From Astragalus membranaceus (lineage: Eukaryota > Streptophyta > Magnoliopsida > Fabales > Fabaceae): 64,000 nt of DNA. Below the pieces are notes generated by a model, which was given only the letters and a program-made list of their open reading frames with translations, did not search any database and was not told where the DNA came from. Positions within the stretch are counted from its first letter, which is position 1. The number at the start of each line of letters is the position of its first letter. The DNA lies in contig CM076849.1 in NCBI GenBank assembly GCA_039519185.1, positions 30,334,609 to 30,398,608 of the forward strand, given 5' to 3'. This document shows, one piece after another, positions 53,289 through 64,000 of the stretch. Position numbers and translations under genes: made by a program.

Positions 53289-53825
53289 GTAATATTTGTA
53301 TTCAGATTCATATTTATCATGCATATGATCTTTAGGTGTGTAGATTTGAGCTAGCAGTTGATGAATGAAACAATGATAATGAACATATTGTTGCTAATTC
53401 GTACATAAATTGTTCAATGTGCATGCACATTTGACTTCTCTATTAGTATGAAATGAGCTTCCTGCTTTTGTTTGTGTTTAATTTAATGCGCTCAGTGGTG
53501 TTTAGTTTTTAGAGATGAAAGTCCAGCTGGAATGTTGTAAGTATCTTGGTTGTACATGTGTATTATTATAGACATGAGTTTTACAATGGTTTGATCGCAT
53601 GTGTGTAGTCTACATGCCAGGGTTGTAGCACTTCTATATCATACATATTATTGTTTATGTCGTTATTTGTTATTCTCTTCAGTATCTTGTGAATTATTTA
53701 TGGAGTGGACTTCATTTGTGGCAAAACTTACTTAGCATTTAGTCATTCTTCATTTGTAGATGGAAATGTGTCTGGTAGATTACTTAAAGATACTTTGTTG
53801 ATTTTCTGTTATCTGTTTCCTCCAG

Positions 53826-54090
53826 AATTAAGTGAAGAGGAAGCGGAAGACGTTCTTTTCAAAGAGGTCAGTTGTTTGTTCTTTGAAGATTCTGAAATTT
53901 GGCACTCTAGTTCTTAACTTCAATCCTATGAATTAAGTAACCTTGAGTTGTCTTCCTTTGTATATAGGGATTGGGCACAATGGTTGGTGACCTTGGAACT
54001 CAGCTGTCTGGTGGACAGAAGCTGCGCAGTGCCATTATAATGGCTGAGGAGAAGACTGCCAGACTTGTTTCAGCAGCTAATGGCTGAGGA
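53826..54090 (+). pseudogene. Captured fragment: ABC-transporter signature (or small-gene end)
   Basis: Exon 53826-53866 (LSEEEAEDVLFKE) and exon 53968 onward (GLGTMVGDLGTQLSGGQK) join in frame across a GT-AG intron. GTQLSGGQK with a preceding MVG(D/E) is the ABC signature motif region of B-type transporters. Downstream the family consensus is lost and a TGA follows at about 54085. No Walker A or B is present. Confidence 0.5.
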
Positions 54091-54621
54091 AGAGGGTTCT
54101 GTTTGCATTCTTTGTTGTACAAATTGGTATAGCAATTTTGTTGTCTATGTAAATTTGGCATGGATGCCTTGATTCTTATCATTTGATTCCTAATAGAAAA
54201 TGTGTCACAGACATTTGAGATAGTTTTGTTTGTGTAAAGTTACAATTAGTTACAAGAATAATTGATTTTGGTTACACTGTGTTAGATGTTTAGCTTGTGG
54301 CTTCAAGCCTGCAACAAATATGCTGAAATAAGATCGGTTTTGTATAATTTATTTTTTTTTTAATTTTTTTTAAAATTTCCGACGGATTTCCGACGGATTT
54401 GCGACAAAAATGTGTTAGAGTTTGCGACGAAAAAATCCGTCGGAAAGTCCGTCGAAAACGATTTGCGACGAAAAAATCCGTCGGAAACGATTTGCGACGA
54501 GCGATTTAGCGACGAAAATTTGTCCGTCGGAAAGTCCGTTGGAAACGTTAATTTGCGACGAAAATCAGTGCGTTTTCGACGAATTTTGCCGTCGGAAATC
54601 GTCGATTTTCTTGTAGTGTAA

Positions 54622-54836
54622 GCTATCAAAATGATAAATAAAAATAAATATTTTTCTTTTAAAAATGACAAATACAAAGGAATGGAGGGAGTATTTCTTA
54701 AGAAATGGAGTGCTTTTCATTATTGTTTATTTTTACAATAAGAAGCATATTTCATTTATGATTAAATCAAAAATACATGAGGGAGCTTCAGAGTACTCTT
54801 GAGGACTAGTTGTAAAGAAGACCACCCCCGCAAGAG
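54622..54836. other. Short flank with a Stowaway-like end
   Basis: ggaatggagggagta (about 54680-54694) is a typical Stowaway MITE terminus but its partner end is missing. Otherwise AT-rich and gene-free. Confidence 0.45.
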
Positions 54837-55170
54837 AATTTTTTTTTGATAAGCAAATGAATTTTATTGATAAGAGGGGGAGCCCAAGGAATACTCCTCC
54901 CGTGTCGTTACAAGTTATAGGGAAGGGGGGCATCATTAAAAATCTCCAAGGGCCAAAACCCATTGGGAAAAAGACCCAAGGAGGAAAAGAGTTCCCCAAA
55001 AGACATTAATATTCTCATTTACAGAAGCAGATAATACATATTTGTTGCGTTTGTTACATCACATTGAGTGAGGGAATGAGCAACCTTGTTAGCATTCCTC
55101 CTTGCAAACTCAACATTAGAGTTACAATTGAAAAAAATTAAGAAAAACAAAGTCTTACAAACTTTGGTTC
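54837..55170 (-). pseudogene. LINE 3' end relic
   Basis: On the minus strand FARRNANKVAHSLTQCDV is readable near 55080-55130, the last conserved block of plant LINE RNase H. A Pro/Gly-rich tail follows, ending at a poly(A) tract (poly-T on + at about 54839-54848). 5'-truncated, with internal stops. The target duplication is not clear. Confidence 0.65.
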
Positions 55171-56039
55171 GCAACAATATTATGGGAGACTAACCTCTTC
55201 TACTAGACCAATTCCTGATTCTAAACATAAATCATTCTACTACACCAAATTAATTATTAATTATTTAATACTATAATTAATATTTGGTCTTAGATTGATA
55301 AAAAGGTATGAGATTTTAGACTCATTTTGTTTTACTTGAAAAATCAAAGCATTGCATCGTCAAAGGACTCCATCTTTGAAGAAAAAATTAGATGTCATTT
55401 TCCCATGCAAGGGGGATGGATTACTTTGGTTATATTTTAATTTGTTGGTCTCAATGCAAGGGGTTGTTTTGTTTAAAGATATTTGGGAAAAACATGAGGC
55501 GGGTATTTGGGTAGCAGTCAGTCCTCGAGGGATGTTAAACAGGTCTACAATATATACTGTCCAAACTCGATCACCGATATTTAGAACACTCACAAAACCT
55601 AAAAGTGTTATACAACCAATTGTCTCATGATATTCAAAATGTCAATAATATATACCAAAACTTTATTGAATATGACAATTTCAAAGATTGAAGGAGCAAA
55701 TAAAAGTCACACAAAATTAAATTTGTTGGCTAAAATAATTAACAATTTTGACACGAACAATTGACCAGTGAATGACCTGCATCTTTTAACTAATCAATTC
55801 TTCCATGGAAAATGATTTTGACTAGAACAATGTTGGTTCTCGTGAAGAAGTTAAAACAAAATCTATTGTTAAATACAACTTCGTGCTTGTATTCGTTTTC
55901 ATCAACTTTATCTTCAACTTTAAAATAATTGTTTCTTATGGAATTAAAATAATGTTTTTACTTAGTGAAGATACAAATACCATATCTTTCTAGTGTTGCG
56001 TTTGTTTATTTTTTGTATATTTTTTTGACATGTTATTTT
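55171..56039. other. AT-rich DNA, no gene supported
   Basis: An open frame at 55352-55630 has no recognisable domain and no splice or promoter context. I regard it as chance. Confidence 0.5.
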
Positions 56040-56750
56040 TGTATGATAAAAAGAGATTTGGTCGATTCTGACACACAACAACACTAATGATGGCTTTATT
56101 ATCCCGTTGTTATATGTTGATGACGTACATGCTTATTGTTGGGAAAAATGTTTCCAAGATTGATAGGTTAAAGAAGCAGTTGGGCGAGTATTTTGCCATG
56201 AAAAATATGACATGCATGAGAGCAACTAAAAAGATTATTGGTATAAGAATCATGCGAGACAGAAAGGAGAAGAAACTTTGGATGTCATAATTAGAGCACT
56301 ATATTGAAAGAATGTTGCAGAGATTCGAGATGGAAAATTCTAAGGCGGTAAACACTCCTCTTGCTACTCATTTTAAACTGAGCTCTAAACAAAGTCCTTC
56401 AAATGAGGATGAGAAAATAGATATGGAACGAGTTCCTTATGCGTCTGCTATGGGTGCGTGGTTTGTTGTATGCAATGGTGTGTAGAAGACCAGATATAGC
56501 TAGGGCACGTTGTTGGTACAGTCTATAGACTTTTGTCAAATCCAGGTAGCTAGAGAATGTTGGAATGCTATAAAATGGATTCTAAGGTACCTTCTTGGTA
56601 CTACTTGTACAGGCCTTTTTTATGACGGTGACAGACCTACTTTAGTGGGATACTCCGACTCAGACATGGTTGGAGATATTGATTCTAGGAATTTCACTTC
56701 AAGCTACATGATTAAGTTTTTTTCAAATCTGTCATAGTAAAACTGCGATC
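56040..56750 (+). pseudogene. Degenerate Ty1/copia RT-RNase H relic
   Basis: Fragments in shifting frames match copia RT and RNase H: RLKKQLGEYFAMKNM, YIERMLQRFEMENSKAVNTP, IKWILRYLLGTTCTGLFYDG and LVGYSDSDMVGDIDSRNFT. Several stops and frameshifts occur and no LTRs are seen. It is a different, older copy than the element at 28.7-40 kb. Confidence 0.8.
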
Positions 56751-57261
<511 letters not shown>

Positions 57262-57389
57262 TCGTTGTTGCTCCTCATAAGTTCTTGCAAGTTTGGGGAA
57301 TTTGTGTCCGCTGCTAATTGTTGTGTTATATTGTGTTTATGTGTTGATTCCCCATCAAGATTGTTTAGTGACTTATACTAAGAGATATA

Positions 57390-57676
57390 CTCCTTCCGGT
57401 CATTATTATAAGCAAAAAAGCTTCAATTCTTTTGTCTAAAAAAAGCTTCAATTCTTGGTCCCTATTATAAGCAAAAGTTAACTACTACTGCCACATTTAA
57501 TGTTATTTTTCTAAATAAACCACAATATTTTATCTATTAAATTAAAAAAGGCCAGTTTACTAAATTTTATTTGTTTTTTACATGAAATCTAAACATTAAT
57601 TAATTGCACTTATATGAATTTCTTAATCACCGTTAAGATAGTTGTTTTTGCTTATAATGGAAACCAGCTGAAGGAG
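57390..57676. mobile_element. Stowaway MITE
   Basis: Inverted ends CTCCTTCCGG...TTATAAGCAAAAA at the left and TTTTTGCTTATAATGG...GAAGGAG at the right. TA flanks both sides (57388-57389 and 57677-57678). Non-coding, 287 bp, Tc1/mariner type. Confidence 0.82.
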
Positions 57677-58334
57677 TATATATTCTATAACATCGATAAT
57701 AAACTCATTATTCAACAATTTCTTCACATGACACAGCTAGAAAAACGAATATTAGCGATGCTAAAATTTCGTCTCTAAACAATGAAAATTCGTCACTAAA
57801 TTTTTTAGCGACGAACTTTGTGACGAAACCAGATCCGTAACGAAATCTGGCGTCACTAAATCATTAGCGATGAATAATAAATTTCGTCGCTATTAGCGAG
57901 GGATAAATCCCTCACTGAATCCTAAAATTCCGTCACAAAACAACAACACCAAATCAGATAAGAAAGACAATTTTCCGTCACTAATAGTGAGGAACAGCCT
58001 TCGTCGCTATTAGTGAGGAACAGTTTTCGTCACTAACAGCGTAACATTGAGGGAAATTATTCCTCCCAATTAGTGACGAATTTTAAAACCAATGTTTTTA
58101 AATTTATCCAACACCAGTTTTTTTTAATATAACCATTTCAACCTATAATTGTGTGAAACCTTTAATCTCAAATGAGTGATGCATTAATACATAGGCTACA
58201 ATTTTTTAAATAAATACACATTTCATATTACTAATAAAGCTAATAAGCATGGTACATACAAACCAAAAGTAATGTTAATCAAAAAAATACATAACCCTTA
58301 CATATCATTGTTTGAAAAAAAAACAAAAAACACA

Positions 58335-58721
58335 TCAACCATTTAGTTCATCATAATACTCATCATCATTTTGTTGGTCATCCTCGTTTGTAGGTGGAGG
58401 TGGCGGTGAAGGCGGACGTGGATGAGTTTGAGAAAAGGTCTCCATAAACTTAAGCAACTTCTCCTGTGTTGCATAAAGTCCACTCACTTGCTCCTTAAGA
58501 CTTTGGTTTTCAGCAGTCATGTTAGAAAATTCAGTCTTCATTTGCATATATTCAGACTTTATTTGCAGATATTTAGACTCAGATTCCAGTAGATCGTTTG
58601 GAAAAAGAAATGTGATTTTCTCCTTGAGGACCCAAACCAAATAGATGATGAACGTACCGTATTTGCCAACAATACTGAACTTCTTGGTTCTCTTGGTCTG
58701 CACAACAACATCATGACACAT
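58335..58721 (-). pseudogene. Ptta/En-Spm-like coiled-coil remnant in family E
   Basis: A 128-codon reading starts MCHDVVVQTKRTKKF. It has a heptad-like charged region (SEYMQMKTEFSNMTAENQSLK, of which LLESESKYLQIKSEYM is the start), a proline run and an acidic tail. That is the layout of the C-terminal end of plant Ptta/En-Spm transposase-associated proteins, which bind subterminal motifs in relatives. The N-terminal DNA-binding part is missing. Confidence 0.5.
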
Positions 58722-60203
58722 AACCTCGAATTAGTTTAACAACATCACGACACAACAACCACATAATAAATATTCTAGAAGTTGCAGTAATTAATGAGCT
58801 CAGAACATATGATGAGCTCAGAACCGTGTGACAGTCACAGCTAGAAAAACGATGTTCTGATCAATTTAAATGGCTTCAATTTCAACCAAATTGATGAGCT
58901 CAGGACATATGCTAAGCAGACAAATTCTTAAGCAGACAAATTGATGAGCTCATTATTCACGGTGCAGAAGTTCATGAAGATAAAAGCAAAGGAATCATGA
59001 AATTAATTCAACAAAATAATCTATAACAAACACTCTTAGCTGGCTGCTCTCTGAGCATGCTATACAGTTCTGAACATATATGAACAGAACGCTCCATTTA
59101 TCAATTTTGTATTTTATTTTGGGGAATAAATGACCTCAATATCATCAATTTATTACTGATTGAACCTATTTTGTATTCTAATAACATTCATCCCTTATTA
59201 GACTCCAAAAGATTTCAAATAGAAAAAATAGTTTCACTATTCAGCCTTCAATAATTATTAGACCAGATTTAGACTCAAGAAGCTGAAAAATGTTTCCAAC
59301 AAAACATGAAAACTCAACTACTAGAAGATTGATGATTTTGCTAAAACTAGGAATGCTATGGCATGTTGATGAAAAATAACCATAAAAAATTATAATTGCA
59401 GTACTCTACACACTCTACAACTTAATTGTAATATGACATGGTTCACTATAGAGTTAAACCAAGGAGTGCCTAAAAAAAATACTTACGAAGGAGAATCTTC
59501 AGGTAAATTTTTTAATTTATTTTCTAATGTTAATTCTTTTCACCTGTTTTTCATTGATAATTATATCTTATGGTTTGCTGATTCAAATTGGTTACTAATT
59601 CAAATTGCTTATGTTTTCATTATCAGCAGAAACGAAAACGAGAAAACAGAGGGAACAAAAAACTTAATCTTTGCAAGTTTTGGGATCTGAGAACATAGTA
59701 ATGAAAAATGTTGAAAATCAAAATAGAGAAAAAAAAGGGAAAATCAATTACCTCAACTTTCTCTCACAGATAGTTCAATTCAATGGGAGCCTTATTTGTC
59801 TTCGTATCAGATGCTGCTCTTGGTCAAGTGGAAAACCCTTCCCTCCCTTCACACACGGTTTTTTTTTTTAATTTTCACAAAAAATGAAAATATTAAATAG
59901 GTTAGTGGTAGTCACATGAAAATTGCAAAATGAAAGTGAGAATTGCTGAAAAGAAGAATTGCAGAGAAGAGATGAGCACCTCGGCGTAATCACTTCGAAT
60001 TCGGAGACAGAGAGATCCTTCACTTCGATTTCACAAACCTTAGGGTTCTGGTTCAGCGCGAATGGAAGAGCGATTGGATTCTGGTTCAGTGCGAAATGGA
60101 GCTGGATCTTTGATTCAGAAAGTAAGTTGTCTGCTAGGGTTTAGAGGGCAAGGTGAAGAAGGAGGAGAAAATGAAAGTTTCGAAACTGAAAACGTGTTTT
60201 TAC

Positions 60204-60212
<9 letters not shown>

Positions 60213-60288
<76 letters not shown>
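60213..60288. repeat. (GA)n microsatellite
   Basis: Near-perfect GA run of about 76 bp within the CACTA-like family E element. Confidence 0.95.
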
Positions 60289-60293
<5 letters not shown>

Positions 60294-60784
60294 TTGAAAG
60301 TTTCGAGAGTTAAGTGAAAAAAAAAGTGGACGGTGAGGGTTATTGGGAGGGAAGCCAAAAAAAAGGCGGACTAGTAAAAAAACTTTCTCAGTGACCAACT
60401 AAGAATTCCTCACTAATGGACGGTGGGAATGAGTCACGAGGGAAGTCAAAAAACACGTGTAAAAAACTTTTTCAGCGAAGAATTAGGAATGCCTCACTAT
60501 TAGTGAGGAACACTTTTCCTCTCAAAATGTGTCTCTAAATTCCTTTTAAATATTTTGTGACGAATTTAGTTACGAAATTTTTAGAGAGGGATATTTTCCA
60601 TCTCTAAATTCGTCACAAACACAAGCTTTAGGCGCCCCCCCACTAGACTTATTTTTTCGTCACTAAATCCCTCACTAATAGGGAGGGATATTTATCCATC
60701 TCTAAAATTCATCTCTATTAGCGAGGAAAACATTTTCATCTCTAAAATTCGTCTCTAAAAAGCTTTTTTCTAGTAGTGTGAAAT

Positions 60785-62120
60785 CAATTAGATGATTATT
60801 GCTAAATGTGTAGTTTATTTAATTTAACATATTAAAGATTCAATTTTATGAATTTTTAACAATAATTGTCAAAAAAAAAAAATATGCGCGTTTAAAATTT
60901 TTTGCACCCACCGACTCACGGTTATAGGTCCGCCCGCATATATGACCAATGGAGTCAATTGAGGTTTTATCCAGAAAAGAAAGCCATTTATAGGTATTAG
61001 TTGGGTAATGAGTAATGAATGACTCAAGGAAAGGAAGGGACATCAAAAGCAAACTTACGTAGCAAAAGGTTTAACGCATACCAATGCTCATCGTCGTAAG
61101 CAAGGCTTAAAGGCATTATTAAAGCTTTGCATGCATCATCTTTCTATTTGCCCAACACACTCTCTTAGCTAGTGATTCTACTTTTATATATTTTCATGAA
61201 AAGAGGAAAGAAAAGAAGAAATTGAACTTTGTTACAAAGCTGTGTATATATATGCACACCGTTTCATTTGTCATCATTTTTGTCTTAGAATAGCTCAAAG
61301 ATTTTTAGGATAAGTTCTTTAAAATAAATACCCTCCTTGCATTAAAATAAAAATAGAAACCTTTTAGCTTAGCTCTTTACCTCTTTCTTATGATTATATA
61401 TGCGGTGGTTGAATTACCAAATACTCTATTACTTTCTCAAAGTATGATGACTTTGAGTCTCATAATTAGGGCATCCATTTTCTACCGAATCTTAGAACCA
61501 TATAGGTTAAATAAACTTGACCTTAATTGAATCTTACCCTTTATTATTCTTTATCTAAATTGGGAGGCTCATCACTCAAATGAAAATGATTTGCAAGAAA
61601 GATGGTCAATTAATTATATAATAAGTGTTATTTGTATTGAATTCAGGGTCAAAAGGTGACTTCATCTTTCACTTATTTTAGAAAGCATGTTGGTCATTCA
61701 AGTAATTAGGACAAAATGTATAGTAGCAAACCTGAACATCATTATTTACCAATTATTTACCAACAAAAAGTAGTCAAACCTATATATAGGAACTGCGACT
61801 AATTGGCCCATCGATCAAAATCAAATAATCAAACAATCCAATTTATTGAGTATTGTTTTAATTGAAATTAATTATTAACCAGCAATTACAATGTTTCTTA
61901 ACTAAGGATTGAAAGATCCAACACCTAACAAGTTGTTAGAACCGAACTAAATTAACGATTTAATTATTTTCTTGCTTTTTTTTTTGGACAGCTAATTATT
62001 TTCTTGCTAAACTATAGAAGTAATTGATGAATCCTAATTTGTAAATGTTTTTAGAAATAATCTTGGTTATTGGGTTTTGTGATAATAATCTGTTAGAAAT
62101 AGTTTAATTTTCATGGTATT
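60785..62120. other. AT-rich intergenic DNA, no gene seen
   Basis: No coding frame or complete repeat is supported. A short GC-richer patch (about 60900-60950, ccgactcacggttataggtc) looks like a transposon remnant but is unassigned. Confidence 0.5.
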
Positions 62121-62149
62121 TTGTGGTTTCAGGGGTAAAAAGGTCATTT

Positions 62150-62470
62150 TGAGAGTAATTTGACACAAGGAGGCAGGAACCAGCCCGTCGTGGCATGGGA
62201 ATAGTACGCAAATGTGTGTGCATGAAGAACCAGCATGCCAAGGTGTAGAAGTGGCATGCAAATATGTAAGGGTCAGAAGTGTGGCATGCCTTGGCGTGCC
62301 TTTGGCACGCAAATGCGTGATGGTTGGAAATAGCAAGGCACAAATGTGTAAGGGTCACTAATGGAAGCACGCCATGGCGTGGCTTTGGTACGCAAATGCG
62401 TGAGGTTGCTGAGGAAGAGCGCTTTGGCGTGCATTTTGCACACTATTGCGTGGCGGTTCGTATTCCAATT
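62150..62470 (+). repeat. Degenerate minisatellite rich in GGCGTGC and GCACGCAAATGCGTGA
   Basis: Units of roughly 60-90 bp recur with the blocks 'catgcc..ggcgtg', 'tttggcacgcaaatgcgtga' and 'aaatgtgtaagggtcac'; at least four are readable. GC content is well above the flanks. It lies directly upstream of a TATA-like tataaaa at about 62477. Confidence 0.7.
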
Positions 62471-63300
62471 GGAACTTATAAAAACACGATCATTTTGTGA
62501 GATGAAGGGAGAGAGAGTCTTCTGGAGTCATGAGAACACACTGAAGTGCATTTTCACCAGATTTGAAGTTGGAAAGCGGATTCTCAAAGCTGGATTCTCC
62601 ATCATCATCATCATCACCATCATCTCTTTTATCTGGTTTTACTAATTTTCATTATGTTTACTTAATTTCTTTTGTTAGAGGTAGATTGAACTACCTGAAA
62701 CCCTATATGTATGAACTTCTAATTTAATCCTCTGGTTATTTATGATCAAGAGTTTATTTTCCGTTCTAAATAAGGTTTACATTTTTGAATTCACAATTCG
62801 AAAATTGGAGTGTAAATTAGCAGCTGAGAATGAACAGCCTGTGTTTACGCGTCTTAGGAATAAGAGTATAACCAAGTTAGCTATTAGAGTGATTTCGATC
62901 TTAATGCTCTTGTTAGGTAACGAAAATTCAAGGAATTGAGCAGTACTTATCTAAAAAGAAAAACTTTCCGCCTAAGGATTTAGGGGTTAGTTTATAGAAA
63001 CTCATCTTCTTGAAATAGATAACCTCAAATTGGATAAGAAATACTCATATGCATAGGTGTGGAAGGCAGTGATATTGATCCACGAACTTCTTTATTAGTT
63101 AAAAATCTCAATTTTACTATTCTGTTATAATATATGCAAAATTCATAAAAAGATTATGCTTAATTATTTCTTCCGAAATGAATGATTGCTCAAGCGAATT
63201 AGATATCTAGTGAACTAATAGTAACGAACTTAATCCCTGAGGTCGATCTTTTTATTACTACAGTAGCGATTTGGTACACTTGCCAAACGACTATCATTAA
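62471..63300 (+). other. Possible non-coding LTR-type retroelement relic
   Basis: TATA-like cttataaaaacacg (about 62475) is followed by a leader with cat-repeats, then text ending in gcgatttggtacacttgcca (about 63265-63285). That last motif is typical of the terminal part of some dicot LTR elements. No coding domain, LTR pair or target duplication is found. Assignment is weak. Confidence 0.3.
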
Positions 63301-63828
63301 TGCTTATTGTGTCTACTATAGAATCAATTTCACTCACTAATTATGCTACTAATTGTTTTAGCAAAAAAAACGTTAACAACATTGACAGTTTTTTGCAACT
63401 TCCATTTAACTCCATTTTAAAAGTGTTTATGTATTGGTTACGGTGTCTTGGTGTCTCTTTGATATTATTACGTGGCAGGATATAGTTGCTGACACATTTT
63501 TCTAATTAATTTTTACTAAAAATACAAAATTGAGAGTCTCTTCTTCATCTTAACCCTAACCTAATTGTTGCCCAGAATGATTTTACTGTCCTGCCCAAAT
63601 TCATTTAACCCTCTCCATAGTTGATAGTTCAATTTAAGCCACACAAGGAGCTGATATTCACGAATAGAGACCAAATCTGATGAAGAATAATATATATAGG
63701 ACTTTTTAGAAATTTAGAATATTATAGAATCTTCTAGAAACACCAATAGATAAAGATATGATAACTTGGGAAACCTTATGTTCTCTAGATTCTTCTAGCC
63801 ATATGAACTAGAGTATTCTTATTATCTA
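63301..63828. other. AT-rich intergenic DNA, no gene seen
   Basis: No coding or repeat signal is supported. Confidence 0.5.
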
Positions 63829-64000
63829 GGCTAAATAGCACTTTTGGTCATTTATGTTTGCTCCAGATTTCACTTTGGTCCTTTATTTTTTTTTTGGTCC
63901 GTTTTGGTCCCTCATGTTTCGTTTTTGTTTCATTTTGGTCCCTCACGTTAGTTTTGACTAACGGACGCCACGCTGGCAGTTAACTGCTGACGTGGCGTCC
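63829..64000. mobile_element. Left arm of a foldback Mutator-type MITE, cut by the window end
   Basis: It starts ggctaaatagcacttttggt, like the termini at 1345 and 5714, repeats 'ttttggtcc' motifs, and reaches a palindromic centre at 63963-64000 (ggacgccacg ... cgtggcgtcc). The right arm should follow beyond the window. Confidence 0.6.

Larger units (their letters stand above)
45810..54618 (+). mobile_element. Gene-capturing CACTA element, family C (8.8 kb)
   Basis: Left terminus CACTACAAGAATAACTG; right terminus reads CACTACAAGAAAATCGACG on the minus strand. A 3-bp TAA duplication lies at 45807-45809 and 54619-54621. Both ends carry the same subterminal motif family (TTTCCGACGAA and CGTCGGAAA; 45845-46020 and 54375-54610), which ties them together as one element. 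The interior has no transposase but holds gene fragments at 49217-54090, all on the + strand, after a CT-rich leader and a duplicated leader motif (48870-48960). Another CACTA element (46425-48856) is inserted in its left part. Resembles Tgm-Express1-type CACTA elements of soybean. Confidence 0.85.
57732..60778 (-). mobile_element. CACTA-like element, family E
   Basis: Left end CACAGCTAGAAAAACG; right end reads CACTACTAGAAAAAAGC on the minus strand. TGA duplicates flank it (57729-57731 and 60779-60781). Both subterminal zones carry TTAGCGACGAA/TTCGTCGCTA-type motifs (57750-58085 and 60385-60770). The interior has a short transposase-related reading on the minus strand and a (GA)n tract. The CACA start instead of CACT is a point change or an older terminus. 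Confidence 0.8.

Noticed and set aside
55352..55630. 92-codon open frame
   Set aside because: It has no recognisable motif, no homologous neighbour and no splice or promoter signals.
58797..58860. Possible further gene in the family E element upstream of the coiled-coil frame
   Set aside because: Only short repetitive text (gatgagctcag) occurs; no frame is supported.

Overview
This is a plant nuclear window: AT-rich, GT-AG introns, long microsatellites and dense nested plant transposons. A eudicot is clear and a papilionoid legume is my guess; that guess is inference from overall flavour, not a marker. One host gene is convincing, an eleven-exon JmjC histone demethylase (JMJ13 type) at 20.3-26.6 kb on the + strand. 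Almost everything else is transposon sequence or featureless AT-rich DNA.

Layout. 1-8.2 kb: foldback Mutator-type MITEs (1345-1723, 5714-6103), a candidate element bounded by outward-facing hairpins (1733-3484), a solo LTR inside a tandem duplication (5045-5408) and a small non-autonomous CACTA element (7231-8242). 8.25-14.2 kb: decayed autonomous CACTA element with a TNP2 transposase and a relic second gene (Ptta-like plus Ulp1-like). 16-18.7 kb: a SINE and two LINE fragments, one with poly(A) and a 12-bp target duplication. 18.7-27.0 kb: promoter, JMJ13-like gene and 3' end. 27.7-28.7 kb: LINE relics. 28.7-40.0 kb: a four-level nest, in which a Ty1/copia element (duplication GTTTG) carries in its 5' LTR both a MULE and a gag-less Ty3/gypsy element, and the gypsy element is split by a hAT element holding a tRNA-like segment. 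40-45.8 kb: mostly empty, with a GAA tract, a CACTA end and a Stowaway MITE.

45.81-54.62 kb is the most interesting region. It is an 8.8-kb CACTA element (duplication TAA) whose interior holds fragments resembling at least five or six unrelated genes: a D-cyclin-like exon pair, a TPR protein, a PRP39-like tail, an HVA22/DP1-like exon, a small membrane protein and an ABC-transporter signature. All are on the + strand, several with intact splice sites. A second CACTA element sits inside it (46425-48856, duplication AAC), and a third family sits inside that (46969-48194, duplication CAC). This fits a gene-capturing CACTA of the type known from soybean (Tgm-Express1). 54.8-64 kb: LINE and copia relics, a (CA)67 tract, another Stowaway, a fifth CACTA-like family (57732-60778) and a probable non-coding LTR-type relic.

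The transposon genes all appear broken, so no autonomous mover is evident. The order of insertions can be read from target-site duplications. All identifications come from reading translations and repeats by eye; no database search was run.
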